Below are positions 9,752 to 19,900 of a stretch of 64,000 nucleotides of DNA, piece by piece. The position numbers and the translations under genes were made by a program. The notes below the pieces were generated by a model, which was not told where the DNA came from, ran no database searches, and worked only from the letters and a program-made list of their open reading frames with translations. Location: NCBI GenBank assembly GCA_017477325.1, contig JAFUWV010000001.1:1-64000 (forward strand), given 5' to 3'. How positions within the stretch are numbered: position 1 is the stretch's first letter; each line of letters opens with the position of its first letter. This DNA comes from Paludibacteraceae bacterium (GTDB taxonomy: Bacteria > Bacteroidota > Bacteroidia > Bacteroidales > Paludibacteraceae).

Positions 9752-10243
9752 ATGAAAAAGATTATTATCGCATTGGCACTAGTGTTGCCATTGGCAGTAA
9801 GTGCACAGAAGTTCGGTCACATCAACTCACAGGAGATTTTCCAACAGATGCCTGAACGCGCACAAGTTCAGCAGAAGATGGACACACTGATGTCGCAGTA
9901 TGAGTCGCAGATGGCAAACATGCAGGAGGAGATTAACAAGAAGATTACCGACTATCAGCAAAATCAGGCCACAATGGCAGAAGCTATCAAGCAAATCCGT
10001 GGTCAAGAGATAACGGAGATGCAACAACGCTATGAGTTGTTTGTTCAAACTGCTCAGCAAGACCTTCAGAAGAAACAACAAGAGTTGCTGACCCCTGTAT
10101 ATGAGAAGATGCAAAAAGCAGTTAAAGCAGTAGGCGATGCTAATGGCTACACTTATATCTTCGATGCTGCTGCCATGACATACATCTCACCTGAAGCAGA
10201 CGATGCCACCCCACTCGTAAAGAAAGAACTGGGAATAAAATAA
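9752..10243 (+). CDS. Skp/OmpH periplasmic chaperone, second copy
   Basis: Second Skp-like chaperone, 163 residues. Signal peptide 1-18 (MKKIIIALALVLPLAVSA), the QKFGHINSQEIFQQMPE start motif typical of OmpH, then a Gln/Met-rich coiled coil at about 40-120 and a C-terminal beta segment with YIFDAAAMTYIS. Divergent from the first copy in the helical arms, which may reflect different client proteins (inference). Its stop codon overlaps the start of a 39-codon frame. Confidence 0.9.
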   Translation: MKKIIIALALVLPLAVSAQKFGHINSQEIFQQMPERAQVQQKMDTLMSQYESQMANMQEEINKKITDYQQNQATMAEAIKQIRGQEITEMQQRYELFVQTAQQDLQKKQQELLTPVYEKMQKAVKAVGDANGYTYIFDAAAMTYISPEADDATPLVKKELGIK

Positions 10244-10362
10244 TGGCAGACAACTATTTGGAACGACACTATGCCGAGTATGAAGAACGCAAAAAAAAGT
10301 GGCTTCAGAAAAAAGGCAAGACTACCGCTTCACGGGCAGAACAAAACCCGTGGAGCGATTGA
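10243..10362 (+). CDS. Small conserved-looking protein of 39 residues
   Basis: A short frame whose ATG overlaps the stop of the preceding ompH gene (TAATG), so translational coupling is likely. The product MADNYLERHYAEYEERKKKW continues with a Lys-rich stretch and ends in NPWSD. It is highly charged and helical, with no signal peptide or membrane segment. Similar tiny charged proteins are widespread in Bacteroidales; the function is unknown. Coding status rests on the coupled start, the balanced composition and the clean stop. Confidence 0.55.
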   Translation: MADNYLERHYAEYEERKKKWLQKKGKTTASRAEQNPWSD

Positions 10363-10424
10363 GTTTGATATATATATACTATTTTAAGATGAAAGATTCA
10401 AAAATATTAATGATTTAAAGATTT

Positions 10425-11915
10425 ATGGTAGCAACTATACAAAATACACTTCGCGACAAAGCGTGGGCACGCTGGACGGTGCTGGTTCTGGTGGCATCAA
10501 TGATGTTTTTTGCCTACATGTTTGTTGATATTCTTTCTCCTTTGGCATCGCTGCTCGAACAGACCCTTGCTTGGGACAAAGGCGATTTTGGCACATACGC
10601 AGCCGGTGAATACTTACTTAATGTATTCGGATTCTTGATACTTGCCGGTATAATACTTGACAAGATGGGAGTCAGGTTTACAGGTTTGCTGTCAGCATCG
10701 TTGATGGTGATAGGTGCAGGAATAAAAGTGATAGGTATATATTGGGCAGAGGCAAACACAGTAGGTTGGCTCAACTCTTGGTGGACTGACATGCCCGGTT
10801 CTGCCAAACTTGCCATGTTCGGTTTCATGATATTCGGCATGGGTTGCGAGATGGCAGGTACCACTGTTAGCAAGATTCTTGCCAAGTGGTTCAAGGGCAA
10901 GGAGATGGCATTGGCAATGGGACTCGAGATGGCAATTGCCCGTGTAGGTGTGTTTGCAGCGATGTGGCTCTCACCAATTATCAGCGAGCGTTTTGCCGTG
11001 AATGGTGTCAATAGTGTAGCTGCTCCACTGATATTTGCTGCACTACTACTTGTAGTAGGTCTGCTTAATTTCTTCGTATTCACCATAATGGACACACGTT
11101 TCGACAAGCAACTTGTGGCAATAGGTGAAGCTCCAAGCACAAAAGATCCTGAAGACGAGTTCCACGTAAGTGACCTCAAACAGATATTTACATCGAAGAT
11201 GTTCTGGATTGTGGCTCTGCTTTGCGTGCTCTACTATTCAGCTATCTTCCCCTTCCAGCGTTTTGCCACCAACTACCTTGAGTTGACACTTAACATTGAT
11301 GCTGCAGAAGCTGCAGGATTGTTCAAATGGTTCCCGATATTGGCAATGGTGCTTACACCTTTCCTTGGCTTGTTTATCGACTACAAAGGCAAGGGGGCCT
11401 CAATGATGTTGATAGGTGCAATAATAATGGTAGTTTGTCACTCTGTGTTTGCTTTTGTACTGCCGGCATATCCGAGTAAAGTATTGGCAATGATAACGAT
11501 ATTGGTTCTTGGCGTAAGTTTCTCACTTGTTCCAGCATCAATGTGGCCCAGCGTACCTAAAATAATAGACGAGAAGGTGCTCGGAAGTGCCTATTGTCTC
11601 ATTTTCTGGGTGCAGAACATCGGCCTTTGCCTTGTACCACTGATGATAGGTAAACTATATGAGGCAACTGGCGGCTATCTTGTCCCGATGATAGTGTTCA
11701 CCTCATTCGGTGTGTTAGCATTCATTCTGTCACTGTTCTTGAAGGTGGAAGATAAGAGAAAAGGTTATGGTCTGGAACTGCCAAACAAGAAGAAGACTAC
11801 AGAAGAAACACCTGTGTTTGCAACGGCTGCTGAAACAGCAAGTGCTGCAAAGCAAAACCAGATAGTAGAAGAATCTGACGAGAAAGGGTATAGACAAGAG
11901 AGCGCTGAAAAATAA
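10425..11915 (+). CDS. Major facilitator superfamily transporter
   Basis: An inner-membrane transporter of 496 residues with about 12 hydrophobic segments in two halves, split by a charged loop at about 225-255. The N-half shows the MFS-type LDKMGVRFTG loop after the second helix and GCEMAGTTVSKILAKWF near 145. The C-terminal 60 residues are cytoplasmic, charged and low-complexity. The general pattern is closest to nitrate/oxalate-type (NarK/OFA) MFS proteins, but the substrate cannot be assigned. The stop overlaps the murF start (TAATG), so the two genes are co-transcribed. Confidence 0.88.
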   Translation: MVATIQNTLRDKAWARWTVLVLVASMMFFAYMFVDILSPLASLLEQTLAWDKGDFGTYAAGEYLLNVFGFLILAGIILDKMGVRFTGLLSASLMVIGAGIKVIGIYWAEANTVGWLNSWWTDMPGSAKLAMFGFMIFGMGCEMAGTTVSKILAKWFKGKEMALAMGLEMAIARVGVFAAMWLSPIISERFAVNGVNSVAAPLIFAALLLVVGLLNFFVFTIMDTRFDKQLVAIGEAPSTKDPEDEFHVSDLKQIFTSKMFWIVALLCVLYYSAIFPFQRFATNYLELTLNIDAAEAAGLFKWFPILAMVLTPFLGLFIDYKGKGASMMLIGAIIMVVCHSVFAFVLPAYPSKVLAMITILVLGVSFSLVPASMWPSVPKIIDEKVLGSAYCLIFWVQNIGLCLVPLMIGKLYEATGGYLVPMIVFTSFGVLAFILSLFLKVEDKRKGYGLELPNKKKTTEETPVFATAAETASAAKQNQIVEESDEKGYRQESAEK

Positions 11916-13150
11916 TGTTACAGGAAATACTTGATAGAGGCTATAAAGCAGAGGGAGGAATAGTTGTGTCAACCGACACAAGAAATCTGCCCGAAGGTTG
12001 CATATTCTTTGCATTGCACGGAGCAAACTTCAATGGTAACAAGTTTGCCATGCAAGCCCTGGAGATGGGCGCACGACTTGTTGTTGTGGACGAAGTGATA
12101 CCTGCCACCTGCTCGCAGAATGCGTGTTTTGATAAGCAGATAATACATGTGGATGACACTCTGAAAGCATTACAGGAGTTGGCTAGAGAGTGGCGCAGAA
12201 AATGGGGAAAAACCATAATTGGCATTACAGGTACAAACGGCAAGACTACCACGAAGGAATTGACGGCAGCTGTACTGAAGACCAAGTACAACATTCATTA
12301 TACCCAAGGCAACCTCAACAACCAAGTGGGAGTACCGCTGACACTACTACAACTGACAGACAAGCACGAGATGGCCATTGTGGAGATGGGAGCCTCACAC
12401 CCCGGAGACATACGAGAATTGGTGGAAATTGCAGAACCGGACTGCGGCTTGATTACAAATGTAGGTAAGGCTCACTTGTTGGGTTTTGGCAGTTTCGAAG
12501 GTGTAATGCAGACAAAGGGAGAGTTGTACGATTACCTGAGAGAGCATAACGGATTCTGCTTCCGCAATCTTGACAACCAATATCTATGCAAATTAGCTGG
12601 TGATTTGAAGACAATAGGTTATCACACCGGAGTCATGCCGGATGGAACACACCTTGTTGGAGGATACAACTCTGAGAACGTACAGGCTGCTTTGTGTATA
12701 GGCAAGTATTTCAACGTAGGTGAAAGTGAAGCGATGGAAGCAATAAGAGAATATATTCCTTCTAACAATCGCTCACAACTCAAGAAAACAACGAAAAACA
12801 CACTTGTAATAGATGCATACAATGCCAATCCAACTAGCATGCAGGCGGCAATAGCGAATTTCACAAGCCAATATTCAGCAAACAGAATGTTCATACTTGG
12901 CGACATGCTTGAACTGGGAACGTACTCGCACACTGAGCACCAAAACATCGTCAACATGCTGCTGGAAAGGAAAGAGAAAGACGTACTGCTTGTAGGAGAA
13001 GAGTTTGAGAACACGACTGCACCCTACCATGTGTTTAAGAATACTGACGAGTTGATGACATACATCACCGAGCACCCTATAGAAGGCAAGACAATACTCT
13101 TAAAAGGATCACACAGCATGCATCTTGAAAAATTAATAGATATACTCTAA
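11915..13150 (+). CDS. murF: UDP-MurNAc-tripeptide--D-Ala-D-Ala ligase
   Basis: Adds D-Ala-D-Ala to UDP-MurNAc-tripeptide, the last cytoplasmic step of peptidoglycan precursor synthesis. The 411-residue protein has the Mur N-terminal domain (STDTRNLPEGCIFFALHG), the ATP loop GITGTNGKTT at 103-112, the substrate segment TQGNLNNQVGVP, VEMGASHPGDI, and the C-terminal DAYNANPTSM motif that distinguishes MurF from other Mur ligases. Slightly shorter than the E. coli enzyme but complete. The start overlaps the MFS gene stop by one base. Finding murF away from the main dcw cluster is common in Bacteroidales. Confidence 0.95.
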   Translation: MLQEILDRGYKAEGGIVVSTDTRNLPEGCIFFALHGANFNGNKFAMQALEMGARLVVVDEVIPATCSQNACFDKQIIHVDDTLKALQELAREWRRKWGKTIIGITGTNGKTTTKELTAAVLKTKYNIHYTQGNLNNQVGVPLTLLQLTDKHEMAIVEMGASHPGDIRELVEIAEPDCGLITNVGKAHLLGFGSFEGVMQTKGELYDYLREHNGFCFRNLDNQYLCKLAGDLKTIGYHTGVMPDGTHLVGGYNSENVQAALCIGKYFNVGESEAMEAIREYIPSNNRSQLKKTTKNTLVIDAYNANPTSMQAAIANFTSQYSANRMFILGDMLELGTYSHTEHQNIVNMLLERKEKDVLLVGEEFENTTAPYHVFKNTDELMTYITEHPIEGKTILLKGSHSMHLEKLIDIL

Positions 13151-13198
13151 GAAACGCTAACAGAATTTAAAATATAATCCCAACAACCCCTTACAATC

Positions 13199-14077
13199 AT
13201 GAAAAAGACTACACTTTATGCATTAATCGCAGTCATTGCAGTGTTGCTTGTGGCAGCAGTATGGCTCTTTGTCAGCAACCGCCAGACAAAAGAAGAGATG
13301 CAAGAGATGGTTGAGCAAATGACTTTTGAGAAAGAGCAGTTGGAGGATGAATATGAGGACCTTGCTCTCCAATTTGACGGCTACGGAAGAAACCTGCAGA
13401 ACGACTCGCTTGCAGACAAACTAGCACATGAACAACAGCGAGTACAAGACCTTTTGGAAGAACTGCGCATAACGAAAGCCACTAATGCACGCCGTATCTC
13501 CGAACTAAAGAAAGAGTTGGCTACAGTGCGTGCCGTGATGGTTGAATATGTACGTCAGATAGATTCACTTTCGCAAACCAATCAGCGTCTAACGCAAGAG
13601 AACATTGTTGTTCGTCAGCAGTATCAGGAAGTTTCTGAGCGTGCGACACAACTTGAGGAAGAGAAAGTGAAACTTACTGAGGTAGTGAACCGTGCACAGA
13701 TGCTCGAGGTGGCAGATTTTGCCATGATTCCACTCAACAACCGTGACAAGAAAACTTCACGTTACAGCAAGATACAAAAACTGCAGTTTGACTATAGCAT
13801 TCTGAAGAATACTACAGCCCAGACCGGAATAAAACGACTCTATCTCAGAATAGTTCGTCCAGACGGAGAAGTGATGACCAAAGACGGCAAGACATTCCCA
13901 TACGAAAATAGTGAAATTGAATACTCACTGACAAAAGAATTTGAATACGGAGGCGAGAAGATAAGCGACGTAATGTTCTGGAATGTGGAGGAGATACTGC
14001 AAACGGGCATCTACAATGCAGACTTCTTCTGTGATGGAAACCTGATTGGTTCATTCCCATTTGCAATAGAAAAATAA
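13199..14077 (+). CDS. Membrane-anchored coiled-coil protein of unknown function
   Basis: A 292-residue protein with one transmembrane anchor at about residues 7-26, then a long coiled coil at about 30-185 rich in Glu, Gln and Lys with regular Leu spacing. A compact C-terminal beta-type domain at about 190-292 follows (IKRLYLRIVRPDGEVM, YGGEKISDVMFWNVEEIL). Proteins with this layout are common in Bacteroidales but have no assigned role. The C-terminal domain is probably periplasmic. It follows murF by 48 bases and ends at a strong terminator. Confidence 0.75.
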   Translation: MKKTTLYALIAVIAVLLVAAVWLFVSNRQTKEEMQEMVEQMTFEKEQLEDEYEDLALQFDGYGRNLQNDSLADKLAHEQQRVQDLLEELRITKATNARRISELKKELATVRAVMVEYVRQIDSLSQTNQRLTQENIVVRQQYQEVSERATQLEEEKVKLTEVVNRAQMLEVADFAMIPLNNRDKKTSRYSKIQKLQFDYSILKNTTAQTGIKRLYLRIVRPDGEVMTKDGKTFPYENSEIEYSLTKEFEYGGEKISDVMFWNVEEILQTGIYNADFFCDGNLIGSFPFAIEK

Positions 14078-14137
14078 TAGTAAGTGATTAAGACTAATAA
14101 GTGCTGCTTAATTATCTAAACAGTTGTAAGAAATATA

Positions 14138-14171
14138 AAAAGAAGAGGCGCATAAATGCGTCTCTTCTTTT
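14138..14171. terminator. Bidirectional terminator between convergent genes
   Basis: A long stem, AAAAGAAGAG (14138-14147) with CTCTTCTTTT (14162-14171), is extended inward by GCGCA/TGCGT with one wobble pair. T tracts lie at both ends. It separates the + strand coiled-coil gene from the - strand GH13 gene ending at 14215. Confidence 0.85.
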
Positions 14172-14214
14172 GTCTACTATATCAAGAACTCAACGAAACA
14201 TATATTATATTGTG

Positions 14215-16875
14215 CTATTTAATTTTCTGTCCAAGTGCGTTATACTGACTTCCATCGGGGAGGATTATGCAGAATTTGCCGTCACGAATCATTTTAATTA
14301 TTGCCGATTTTTGTGGATTAATGACGGATAAATCATCAACATCAGTAGTTATCTCATATGAGTCAGGGACATAAGGCAGAGCGTATTGCTTGCCTGTAAA
14401 GATTAACAATTCTCCGGGGAAGATATACATTGTTTGAGCCGTTTGCTGGCGACCTTCGTAATAGTTATACCATGCGCCATCTGGCAACGTGAATGCCTTC
14501 ATCTTAACCGCAGAGAAATTACCGACCACAAGAACAGCATTCTCCCCCTCACCCCAAAGTATAGTGCGGATTTCTTTGCCTCCGCCAATATTTACTGACT
14601 TAGGATTACCAGCAAAAACTTCAGGTGCGAGTTCAGTGCGAAGACGTATGGCCTGAGCAATCTTCCGATACTGATTCATACGTACCCCCTGGGCAAAATA
14701 GCCATGAGAATATGGTTGCTCTTTGATGGATGTACGATTGCCATCGGATATAGTACTGCTTCCACGGGTGGAGTTGATAGAATAGTCATATCCCACTTCT
14801 TCGAACTGCCATATCATGTGAGGTCCATTCAGCAACACATTGAAGGCAATATTCATCGCAATACGGCTCAAGCGGAAATTCTCATCTGTCTTGACAAAGC
14901 CATTACCCCACTCTTTTGCTTTGTAGAAGTTACGTTCCTCATCATGGCTCTCACAATATGAGACATATCCATCGCGGTTAGCGTCGGTAAAGCCATCTCC
15001 ATCCTTTAGCCACCCCATAGCAGTTTGCGAGTACGCATTATTAGTATTTTGCCAGCATAACATACCTTGTTCGACAAGTTTTGGACGCTGGGATCCCATA
15101 TCCTGACCCCAATGTTCAAGAATGAAATACGGTTCTCCGTGCTTCTCAGTATCACCGGCTGCAAGTACTCCGTTCCGGTAGTAGTGAGTGAGGTTGTCCA
15201 TAGTCTTCTGATGGTCGTAGGAAGAAGGCAGTCCGCAGCCACACAGTCCATGACTGAGGTCCATACGGTAACCATCCACATGGAACTCACGAAGCCAATA
15301 TTGCAATGCACGAGTGAACATCTTACGTGCCGGCTCAAAATCGTGGTTCCAATGCTCATAGACATTGTCTCCATGCGGTACTTCTACGCAGAACCAAGGA
15401 TTCTGACTGAGGTCTGCTCCGTATGGATAGATTTTATTCATAGGATTGAGACCTGTAGCATGATTGAAGACCATATCCATAATGACAGCCATACCTCGCT
15501 TGTGACACTCATCAATGAGAGTACAGAAATCATTCTCACTACCATAAGCTTTGTCCACTGCGAAATAATGATTAGGAGAATAACCCCAGTTATAATTACC
15601 ATCAAACTCGCAGACAGGCATCAGTTCAATGGCATTGACGCCAAGATTCTTTATGTAATCAAGGCGATTGATCAGTCCGCGGAAGCTACGCTCCGGTGTA
15701 TAGTCATATACCCAAAGTTCGTAAATGATAAGATTGTTTTTGTCAGGGCGTTGGAAATTAAGTGTGGCATCGCTCCACTGGTACTCTGGCTTCTGAGTCT
15801 GCACTACCGTCACATAACTATCACCCTCGGAAGGATATGCCATTAGAGACGGATCAAGTTGCTTTGGTTCATATCGGTCATCCGGATGAAGCAGTTTAGT
15901 CGAATAGAGATCAGATATACGCTTTATCGTGCCATCAGAGCGAACTACTGCATACTGGAAAGCATACTCCTTCTGCGGTTCGAGATTGTCGATTATGAGC
16001 CAAAAATAGTTACCATCGCGTTTCATTTGATAGTCGGACGAAAGTTGCCAAGAGTTGAAATCTCCAACCACGAAAACTGCTTTTGCAGGTTCAGTTTTCG
16101 AGGCAGCAAAGGTAGAGAGCGTAAGTTTGGTAGGGTCGTTCTCATCGTAGTATATACCCATATCAATGCCTTCAGGGCGTACCTGTTGAACAGTTTGTTT
16201 CATAACACTTACTGTAAGTTCGTCTGTTTTCTCATCATCAGCAGTCTTGGCAGTGAGAACTATACGATAGTCTCCCGCATGCTCGCACAGAAGGTCATAC
16301 TGTATCTCGGTGCCGGAAACAGATTTCACTTCATTGCCATTGACCATAAGCGTTAGAGTTGCATTCTCAGAAGTGGCGCCTAAAATATGCACTGTCTCGC
16401 CCTGCTCCACAAGTTGACTACTTGACGGAGCAATAAATTTCGCATATAGTCCTGCATCAATAAGATCAACAAATATATCACCTCCTGAAGCCGTTTTACC
16501 TTCCAACGAACCGTTAGGACCATCGTTGAAGACGAAACTGAGTTGAGTGACCAATTCATCAGCAGTACAGCCATAGTATGTGTTGATATCCGGTGTTATC
16601 TTCAGTTCCCAATTACCGTCAGCATTTTTGGTCATCTGGTGCTTGCCATCACGCCATGATGGTGCATGCTGCCATTGCTTGCCGTTGACCGTCACCCCTG
16701 TGTGAGCATAGCACTTAGTAGCGCTCTTCATGCCACCATTACCTTCGTTGGGATTGAAAATGACGGTCACTTCACCTTTGTAGCCCTTCTGCACAAAGGC
16801 CGGTATAGTAGTGACTTGCGCTGAAATATACACTGCACATAGAACAGTAACAAATAGAGAGAAATGTCGTTTCAT
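14215..16875 (-). CDS. Secreted multidomain GH13 alpha-amylase family enzyme
   Basis: Extracellular starch/glycogen hydrolase of 886 residues. Layout: signal peptide (1-19), an N-terminal carbohydrate-binding-like module (about 20-140), an Ig-like module (about 150-235), a CBM48/early-set module (about 250-340, AVFVVGDFNSWQL) and a GH13 barrel (about 370-790). All catalytic residues are visible: nucleophile Asp539 in GYRMDLSHG, acid/base Glu587 in FILEHWG, and Asp645 in ESHDEE; region I is DMVFNH. The tail ends in DGSQYNALGQKIK, the same short ending as the LRR protein at 61-1548. Debranching versus alpha-1,4 activity is undecided; the CBM48-like module points toward branched glucan. It is the last gene of the amylolytic locus and has its own promoter at 16905-16935. 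Confidence 0.9.
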   Translation of the reverse strand: MKRHFSLFVTVLCAVYISAQVTTIPAFVQKGYKGEVTVIFNPNEGNGGMKSATKCYAHTGVTVNGKQWQHAPSWRDGKHQMTKNADGNWELKITPDINTYYGCTADELVTQLSFVFNDGPNGSLEGKTASGGDIFVDLIDAGLYAKFIAPSSSQLVEQGETVHILGATSENATLTLMVNGNEVKSVSGTEIQYDLLCEHAGDYRIVLTAKTADDEKTDELTVSVMKQTVQQVRPEGIDMGIYYDENDPTKLTLSTFAASKTEPAKAVFVVGDFNSWQLSSDYQMKRDGNYFWLIIDNLEPQKEYAFQYAVVRSDGTIKRISDLYSTKLLHPDDRYEPKQLDPSLMAYPSEGDSYVTVVQTQKPEYQWSDATLNFQRPDKNNLIIYELWVYDYTPERSFRGLINRLDYIKNLGVNAIELMPVCEFDGNYNWGYSPNHYFAVDKAYGSENDFCTLIDECHKRGMAVIMDMVFNHATGLNPMNKIYPYGADLSQNPWFCVEVPHGDNVYEHWNHDFEPARKMFTRALQYWLREFHVDGYRMDLSHGLCGCGLPSSYDHQKTMDNLTHYYRNGVLAAGDTEKHGEPYFILEHWGQDMGSQRPKLVEQGMLCWQNTNNAYSQTAMGWLKDGDGFTDANRDGYVSYCESHDEERNFYKAKEWGNGFVKTDENFRLSRIAMNIAFNVLLNGPHMIWQFEEVGYDYSINSTRGSSTISDGNRTSIKEQPYSHGYFAQGVRMNQYRKIAQAIRLRTELAPEVFAGNPKSVNIGGGKEIRTILWGEGENAVLVVGNFSAVKMKAFTLPDGAWYNYYEGRQQTAQTMYIFPGELLIFTGKQYALPYVPDSYEITTDVDDLSVINPQKSAIIKMIRDGKFCIILPDGSQYNALGQKIK

Positions 16876-16904
16876 GGTAATAAAATTATATATGTTTGCG
16901 GCTG

Positions 16905-16935
16905 TAAAGATACAAAGAATATTTCACTCTGCAAA
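16905..16935 (-). promoter_or_regulatory. Promoter of the GH13 gene 14215-16875
   Basis: Read on the - strand: TTTG (16932-16935), 19-base spacer, TATCTTTA (16905-16912), one base off the TAnnTTTG consensus. The predicted transcript begins about 20 bases before the start codon. Confidence 0.6.
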
Positions 16936-16938
16936 CAA

Positions 16939-16972
16939 AAAAGCGGAGAATGCTTCAACATCCTCCGCTTTT
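16939..16972 (-). terminator. Terminator of the giant starch-binding protein gene
   Basis: AAAAGCGGAG/CTCCGCTTTT stem (16939-16948 with 16963-16972) with a T run on the - strand. It lies 22 bases past the stop at 16994 and immediately before the promoter of the next gene. Confidence 0.82.
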
Positions 16973-16993
16973 AACACGATCTGATAACCTTTG

Positions 16994-19900
16994 TTATCTT
17001 ACCAAATATTTCTTACCATTCTGGATGATGATACCCTTATACTGAGCATTGACTTTCTGCCCGAGTACATTGTACATTGGAGCAGCAGTGTCAAGCACTG
17101 ACTCAATGTTGTCAAGACCGCTACCAGTACCGGCAACATATGAGAGAGTGAGAGTGCCATCGTCGTTGACAACAAGTGTGAAGTTAACCTCAACACTGGC
17201 AGGAACAGGCAGTTTATCTGCGGTTTCACCAAGGTTCTGTGTATTATAAAGAACTGCCGAGGTAGCGTCATCTCCCGGATAACCATTGGTCATAAACCAT
17301 GCTGCATTGCCTGTAGTCTTAACAGCAACATAACTCTTCTCAGTGAAGGTAGCAGTGAGAGCACCATTAACAAACTTGTAGTCACCCATGTTCTGATAAT
17401 CGTCTTCGCAACCGTAGTTAGCGCCGTTGATATATCCGAACAGGTAGTAGTCAACATCTACAACTACAGGCTCGCCCAGTTTCTCAGCCACAGCACTTGC
17501 AGCCGGCTCTCCAATCACGTACGTGAAAGTCACCTTATAGTCGGCTTCCTCGTTGATGCTAAGAACAGAGTTGTTGCCAGTTCCATCGGGAATCCACTGA
17601 CCGCCATTCTTAACTACTTTGAACTCATAGTTGCCTGCAGACAGGCGTACAGAGTCAAGCACGAGGGTAGCAGTACCATCGGCAACCGTCATCTTGTTCT
17701 GTTCAGCAGTGCCACTCCAGTTAACACCGAGGAGTTTTTCATCACCTGCGATGACATAAATATCTTCGAATTCAGCAGGTTTCTCACAGTCAGCAGTTAC
17801 GCAGATAGCAAAGGAGGTGAGGTCCATTGCAATGGTCACATCTTGAACCTTATAAGTTGTGAACTCAATGTTAGAGCCATTGCCACCGGTTACACCCTTG
17901 CTAGAGCACTCTGTATCAAGAGCCGTGAACTCATGGCCTGTCTCGGTGTCGCTGTTCCAGTTGCCATCGGTAATCTTGAAGGCGTGTGCGCCAACAGGAA
18001 CATCCTTGATAGTGATAGAGCCGTTAGCATCGAGAGCACGTTCGGCATAGTCTTTCCACCAGCCGTGATCAGCGCCCATGAGTCCTTCGTCACCTGCGAG
18101 GTAGTAAACCTTGGGTGCTTCGCCTGTTACGACTTTCACGCAGATGAGGGAGCCGTCGAAGGTGATAGTCACGTCTTGTACAGTAGAGGTGGTGAAGACG
18201 ATATTCTGCCCGTTGCCTCCTGTGACGCCCTGGCTGGTGCACTCAGTGTCGAGAGTGGTAAACTCGTGTCCATCACCCCACTGGCCATCGGTAACTTTGA
18301 ACTCATGTTTGCCTGCAGAGAGGTCTGTGAAAGTAACTGTGCCATTAACAATTTCAGTACCATTAACAGTCCAACCGTTCATAGTGCCGGCGATATAGTA
18401 CTTGGTATCTACAATGGTGGTGTCGGTCTTGAGCAGAGTAGCATCGAGAACTACGTAATGACTTGCAATGTTAGCAGTGAAGTTGAGTTGGTATGAACCT
18501 ACTTGGCTGAATGCATAGTAGTAGTCACCTTGAGCAGGCAGTTCGTAAACGCCCCACTGGTGGTCAGCGGTGAGTTTGAAGTAAAGGGTGTCAGGAACTG
18601 CGGTAATAGCGAAAGTATCAATCTGATAAGTGTAAATACTGTCGTTCAGTTTGGTCATCTCAGGAGCATTGGCAGGTTCCCAACCCCAAGTGAAGAATTC
18701 TCCTACGAGTGAATAAACATGCGTGATAGGAGCAGCCTCACCGGTCTTCTCAAGTTGGATGCTCACTGCACCTGAAAGAGGATTGTAGGTGTAGGTGATA
18801 GTATAAATTGCTGTTTCCTCAGTAATCTCATATACAGCATTGCTTCCTCCTGCATTGGGGAATATCTCTTCATCGGTCCAACTATGACCCTTGATAATCT
18901 TATACTCAATCTTGTGTCCATTTTCAAGGGTTACGCCGGTTACTACGAGAGTATAGATACCGTCAACGAGTTGCATTTCGTTTTCGGTGTTGGTGATATC
19001 CCAGTTGTCGCCGTTAACTGCATTACCTGCAACGGTGTAAACCTCTTTTACTTCGATAGCCTCTACGAGGACACAAATCTTCTTGTTCTCCTGAATGGCA
19101 ATGGTAATGTTCTGCACCTTATCGGTAGTGAAGGTGATATTGCCGTTAGCGCTATGAGTAACATTAGCACTTACACAAGCGCTGTCAAGTTCAGTGAACT
19201 CGTGACCTGTTTCAGTATCGCTGTTCCAACGACCATCGGTAATCTTGAATGCATGAGTACCAGCGGGTACATCCTTGAGGATGATAGCTCCCTCAATCAT
19301 AGCGAGACTATCGGGAGCCCAGTTGTAACCGGTGAGTTCTTTGTTGCCTGCAAGGTAGTAAACAGTGGCTGTGGAGTCAACAGGTTCGAATGTAGCTTCT
19401 GCCATGTGACCATATCCGGCAATTTCTATGAATACGAATGCAACGTTGTACAGACCGTCTTTTGTAATGATGTTCTGGTAGTTGTTGTTGCCATTCTGAG
19501 GATCGCCATAATTTACATCCCAACTATGGTTCTTAACAACTTTCCATTCGATAGTATCATTTTCTTTGAGTTCGATATTAGCCTTAACCAAGACATATCC
19601 GGTAGTGCCTTCGACTGTCATCTCGGTCATATCGTTGTCTGTGTTGGTAGCATCCCAAGCAGTACCGAACAATGCTGTGGATGAGCCTGCAACTGTAAAC
19701 ACATCAGGTACGACAACAGGTTCTCCGAGCAGTTCAGCCACGGCAGTAGCAGCTTGTGAACCTTCGATAATATAGGTGAATGTAACTCTGTAGTAGCCTT
19801 CGGTATTGATAGAAACAGAGGAGTTGTTGCCTGTGCCTTCGGGAATCCACTCACCGCCGTTCTTCACTACTTTGAATTCATAGCTGCCTGCAGCGAGATG

